Assembly (NCBI RefSeq): GCF_002153745.1
Contig: NZ_JOPL01000020.1
Location: forward strand, 1-64,000
Length of the DNA stretch: 64,000 nucleotides
Source of the DNA: Acetobacter sp. DsW_063
GTDB lineage: Bacteria > Pseudomonadota > Alphaproteobacteria > Acetobacterales > Acetobacteraceae
Direction of reading: 5' to 3'
The position numbers and the translations under genes were made by a program. The notes beneath the pieces were generated by a model. The model saw only the letters and a program-made list of their open reading frames with translations. It was not told the origin of the DNA and did no database searches. Positions 61,298 through 64,000 of the stretch are shown in pieces (the stretch's first letter is position 1; each line of letters opens with the position of its first letter).

Positions 61298-61744
61298 TTA
61301 CTGCTTGAGAGTGAAGGTGATGCCGCTGGCGGCGGCGGCCAGACGGGCGCCTTTGGAAGCCATCTCGATCTTGATGCGCACGCCGTTCTTGTTTTCAAGA
61401 ACCTTGCCGCCGATGCCCTCGCCCAGCGTCGCTTCACCAGCCGCAGCGGCGTATGTTCCCGCGAAATCTTCGGCGCGGTGCAGGTTGTAAACCGTACCCT
61501 TGCCGGTCGCCTCGGAATAACCAACGGCCGCAATCGTGCCGCCCGTCACCGAGAAATGATATTTTTTGTGGTTATAGGTCAGAGTCGCGTCGCCCCAAGT
61601 GTAACCAACGCCAATATCCGCCGACTTGGCCGTAAGAACCACCGTGGCGGTCGGCGACCCCAGAGCGTCGCCTGCCGCTACCGACGGCGTGGCGATGGTC
61701 GCGAGAGAAAGAGCCGCCACAGCGGCGATCGGTGCAAAACGCAT
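61298..61744 (-). CDS. Exported beta-rich protein of unknown function
   Basis: A 148-residue protein from ATG 61744, preceded by AAGGAAG at 7 nt. A signal peptide ends near SVAAGDAL (about residue 24). The body shows VLTAKSADIGVGYTWGDATLTYNHKKYHFSVTGGTIAAVGYSEATGKGTVYNLHRAEDFAGTYAAAAGEATLGEGIGGKVLENKNGVRIKI, a pattern I recall from small exported proteins of proteobacteria (VYNL..xEDFaGTY) without assigned function. Probably periplasmic. Confidence 0.75.
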   Translation of the reverse strand: MRFAPIAAVAALSLATIATPSVAAGDALGSPTATVVLTAKSADIGVGYTWGDATLTYNHKKYHFSVTGGTIAAVGYSEATGKGTVYNLHRAEDFAGTYAAAAGEATLGEGIGGKVLENKNGVRIKIEMASKGARLAAAASGITFTLKQ

Positions 61745-62378
61745 GATGGTCTTCCTTTTTAAATCTTGCCGACGCTGTTCCCGTCTGTGCGAAAACACAT
61801 CGGAGCACGGCTGAGAGCGCACCCGCGCCCAGCTTCAGCGCACATCATATTTCAACGTTCTCACCGGCCCATGGTTTGCGGCGACGAAGCGTTTCACGAC
61901 AGAGCGCTGGTTTAAAAAAACGCTTTCTCTGCCTACAGGCACGCAACGAACCCGCCCCGAAGCATATTCTGACGCTCCTCATGAGAGGTTTGCAGAAAAT
62001 GTGACGATGCGCCTCCGCCAATGCGAGTCCGCATACCTTTCTGTGCGCCCGCAAGACGTCAAAAGAAAGGCGCCCATGCGTTTTGCGAACCGTGCTCAGT
62101 TGTACGAAGCTGGTAGCCCCGGGACGAAAGTCCTGCATTCCCCTGATGACCGATACGCGAAACCGGTTCACGGACGCTGCTGTTCCGGGGCCTGCAAGAG
62201 TTTGGCCTATTCCCTGATTTCAGCGGAATGAATGGCGCGCCTGCCTCAGTATTCTCTGATCGGCAAAAATCAAAAAGACCGCTCCCGCGTGATCGCGTAA
62301 GAAAGTTTGAGGAAATCCAACCCCTTCGGACGCACGTATCTCCTCAGGCAATCGATTGGCGCGCATCGACGCCAAAAG
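61745..62378. other. Intergenic stretch without recognised gene
   Basis: About 630 nt between the divergent exported-protein gene and the terminator of the MarR gene. Open frames exist but none has family-like residues. A small RNA cannot be excluded. Confidence 0.45.
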
Positions 62379-62409
62379 AAAAGCCGCGTCCCTGAGGGAC
62401 GCGGCTTTT
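62379..62409 (-). terminator. Terminator of the MarR-family gene
   Basis: A perfect stem AAAAGCCGCGTCCC / GGGACGCGGCTTTT with a 3-nt loop. On the minus strand the T-rich TTTTCTTTTGG follows the stem, and it lies about 105 nt after the MarR gene stop. It can work in both directions. Confidence 0.85.
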
Positions 62410-62513
62410 GAATATTCGCTCGAACAACGCTGCTCAAAACGCAGTGTCCGAACTGCAGGATCGTCACTCCGTCGGAAAAATCTCCAAACGGGAAGGACGC
62501 GTCCCGAGCGCGA

Positions 62514-62936
62514 TCAGGCTGCGCGGGCGCGGACCGTCTTCTCTTCGACAGCCTTCTTCGGCGTGGCGGACTCGCCCATGATCGAACGAATTTCGCGCAG
62601 GTAAGCGGCGCCCTTCAGCGTGCGCTGTACCAAAACCGAGCGACGGTCGAGCGGATCGACTTTGCGGCGAGCCAGATCCAGCTCGCCGAGACGATCGAGC
62701 GCGCGTGTGATCGCAGGCTTCGAAACATTCAGCTCTGCGGCGAGACCGCGCACCGTGTGTCCTTCTTCCTGCAGGTAGCAGGTAAGGAACACGGCGAGCT
62801 GACGCGCCGAAAGATCAGGGCCGTCACGACGAACGAGAGATACGATCGTCTCGCGCAGCGTGGTGACGAGGGCGTCGGCGGCGGCGTTGTTCTGAGCCTT
62901 GGCGCCCTTGATGGAGGCGGTTTTGGTCTGAGCCAT
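62514..62936 (-). CDS. MarR-family transcriptional regulator
   Basis: A 140-residue regulator with AAGGAG 9 nt before its ATG. The winged HTH is LSARQLAVFLTCYLQEEGHTVRGLAAELNVSKPAITRALDRLGELDLARRKVDPLDRRSVLVQRTLKGAAYL (about residues 43-113). The N-terminus is Ala/Lys-rich and the tail basic. Stands alone before the aminopeptidase gene. Ligand and targets unknown. Confidence 0.93.
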   Translation of the reverse strand: MAQTKTASIKGAKAQNNAAADALVTTLRETIVSLVRRDGPDLSARQLAVFLTCYLQEEGHTVRGLAAELNVSKPAITRALDRLGELDLARRKVDPLDRRSVLVQRTLKGAAYLREIRSIMGESATPKKAVEEKTVRARAA

Positions 62937-63086
62937 GATAGTAAACTCCTTAACTCTTTCGGGCCGGGAGTCGTTATCCCGGTCAGGCCGGTCGAGACCG
63001 GCGCTTCACATGCGACGTCATATAGAACGTCTCTGGCGAAAATAAACCGCACCCGAATAAATAGTTCTTCATGGGAATCATTATTC

Positions 63087-64000
63087 TCACGAATGTAATA
63101 TATCGTTCAGGTTCAGCAACGTCGGCAACGCGGCGAAAATCGCACGTAACCCCATGATTTCTCCGCCTTCCGGACGTCCCGGACGCGAATTATCGTTCCA
63201 TGCGTAGCTATCAATATGTGCCCAACACACAGCTGGGTCGACAAAACGTTCAAGAAACAAAGCCGCGGTTATTGCCCCCGCGAAAGGCTTGGATGAGACA
63301 TTGTTAATATTTGCGACCGGGCTGCGCAGCCAATCACGGTATCCATCCCATAGCGGGAGACGCCACAACGGGTCGTATACCGCACGACCGGCTTTCAGAA
63401 GCGCCTCAGCCGCTCCGTCGTCGTTGCTCAGCAAAGCTGGCAGATCGGGTCCCAAAGCGATCCGCGCCGCTCCCGTCAACGTGGCCACGTCCAGCAGCAA
63501 GGCGGGCTTCGCCTCGCAGGCTTCGCTCAACAGGTCGGCCATGACCAGACGCCCCTCTGCGTCGGTGTTCCCGATCTCGACCGTCAGCCCGTTACGCGCC
63601 TCTACGACATCCAGCGGGCGCATGGCTGAACCGGACACCGAATTCTCGACGCACGCGAACCGCGCCTCCAGCCGGATCGGCAGATCGCGCGCCATGATCA
63701 GGCGGGCCAGCGCCAGCACCGTCGCAGCGCCGCCCATGTCCTTCTTCATTCGCAACATGCCCGCCGACGGCTTGATATCGTTGCCGCCGGTGTCGAAACA
63801 CACGCCCTTGCCGACAAGCGACAGCAGCGGCGCGTCAGCCGCCGCGCCAGACCCGCTCCATGACGCAACGACCACGCGCGGTTTGCGTGCGGATCCGGCT
63901 CCAACATGCGCGACCAGCGGATATTCCTTCGCCAGCGCCTCGCCCTTCACGACCTTCGTCTTCGCGCCGAATGGCGAGAGCGCGCCGACGACAGCCTTCG
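63087..64000 (-). CDS. Leucyl aminopeptidase (M17), cut by the window end
   Basis: The C-terminal 304 residues of a metallo-aminopeptidase that removes N-terminal amino acids in the cytoplasm. The reading frame is open through 64000, so the start lies outside the window. Visible M17 features: GKGVCFDTGGNDIKPSAGMLRMKKDMGGAATVLALARLI (two-metal Lys and Asp residues), ENSVSGSAMRPLDVVEARNGLTVEIGNTDAEGRLVMADLL (the NTDAEGRL signature), and the C-terminal AHIDSYAWNDNSRPGRPEGGEIMGLRAIFAAL. Closer to the short PepB-like branch than to E. coli PepA. GTG 63950 is inside the gene, not its start. Confidence 0.93.
   Translation of the reverse strand, partial: KAVVGALSPFGAKTKVVKGEALAKEYPLVAHVGAGSARKPRVVVASWSGSGAAADAPLLSLVGKGVCFDTGGNDIKPSAGMLRMKKDMGGAATVLALARLIMARDLPIRLEARFACVENSVSGSAMRPLDVVEARNGLTVEIGNTDAEGRLVMADLLSEACEAKPALLLDVATLTGAARIALGPDLPALLSNDDGAAEALLKAGRAVYDPLWRLPLWDGYRDWLRSPVANINNVSSKPFAGAITAALFLERFVDPAVCWAHIDSYAWNDNSRPGRPEGGEIMGLRAIFAALPTLLNLNDILHS

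Noticed and set aside
1-64000. CRISPR array
   Set aside because: No regularly spaced repeats of 23-50 nt were found. The only tandem patterns are short motifs.

Overview
The window reads as chromosomal DNA of a GC-rich alphaproteobacterium, most likely an acetic-acid-bacterium relative (Acetobacteraceae). The basis is the gene families seen together: MucR-type regulator, PmtA-type phospholipid methyltransferase, OlsB-type ornithine-lipid acyltransferase, lone motAB, EutBC and the aerobic CobU/T/S nucleotide-loop genes. The genus cannot be fixed from the sequence. No rRNA and no CRISPR array are visible. One tRNA gene, tRNA-Tyr(GUA), is present.

Region by region. (1) Positions 1-3743 are one end of an integrated element: a tyrosine recombinase sits against the 3' end of tRNA-Tyr, followed by a lipoprotein, a repeat-rich stretch with helically phased TTAAGG motifs, and an HNH/AP2-like phage-type protein. 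(2) 3.9-15.5 kb: a 23S rRNA methyltransferase; a respiratory remnant (a subunit I-like oxidase protein that has lost most metal ligands, heme O synthase, and an unlisted 50-residue CoxF-like protein); pmtA, gshB, greB, motAB, and two glycosyltransferases coupled to an Lrp-type regulator. (3) 15.7-24.4 kb: trxB with a LysR gene, a solitary RND pump, an AT-rich gene desert holding a Cys-rich mini-protein and a nested hairpin, then mucR, sppA and ihfB. (4) 25-37 kb: GDP-mannose synthesis, secreted proteins including a tandem paralogue pair, aat, a 2-hydroxyacid dehydrogenase, ecsC, hflX, and a divergent oxidoreductase/HxlR pair. (5) 37.4-52.2 kb: ssb, ethanolamine ammonia-lyase (eutBC), an XRE regulator, lnt, olsB-fur, a TusA-like protein, a tryptophan-tryptophylquinone amine dehydrogenase cluster (heavy chain, MauD-like, light chain, cytochrome c), cobU, a class A beta-lactamase, and cobT-cobS. 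(6) 52.2-55 kb: AT-rich islands with unrecognised proteins, one carrying a HEPN-like R-N-x3-H motif, around a serine hydrolase. (7) 55.1-64 kb: an exported RidA-type protein, a HAD phosphatase, a surface-polysaccharide locus (aminotransferase, CapD/WbpM-type dehydratase, WbpL-type initiating transferase), a MarR regulator and a leucyl aminopeptidase cut by the window end.

How the genes fit together. Region 5 is an amine-nitrogen module: EutBC releases ammonia from ethanolamine using adenosylcobalamin, CobU/T/S finish that cofactor, and the periplasmic TTQ enzyme oxidises primary amines and passes electrons to a c-type cytochrome. The amine dehydrogenase cluster has no visible mauE or mauG equivalent, and its MauD-like protein lacks the second cysteine of the redox motif, so its maturation is the most interesting open point. 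Membrane-lipid remodelling (pmtA, olsB) and surface polysaccharide genes recur. All starts and functions come from reading the sequence; family statements rest on recalled motifs, not database searches.
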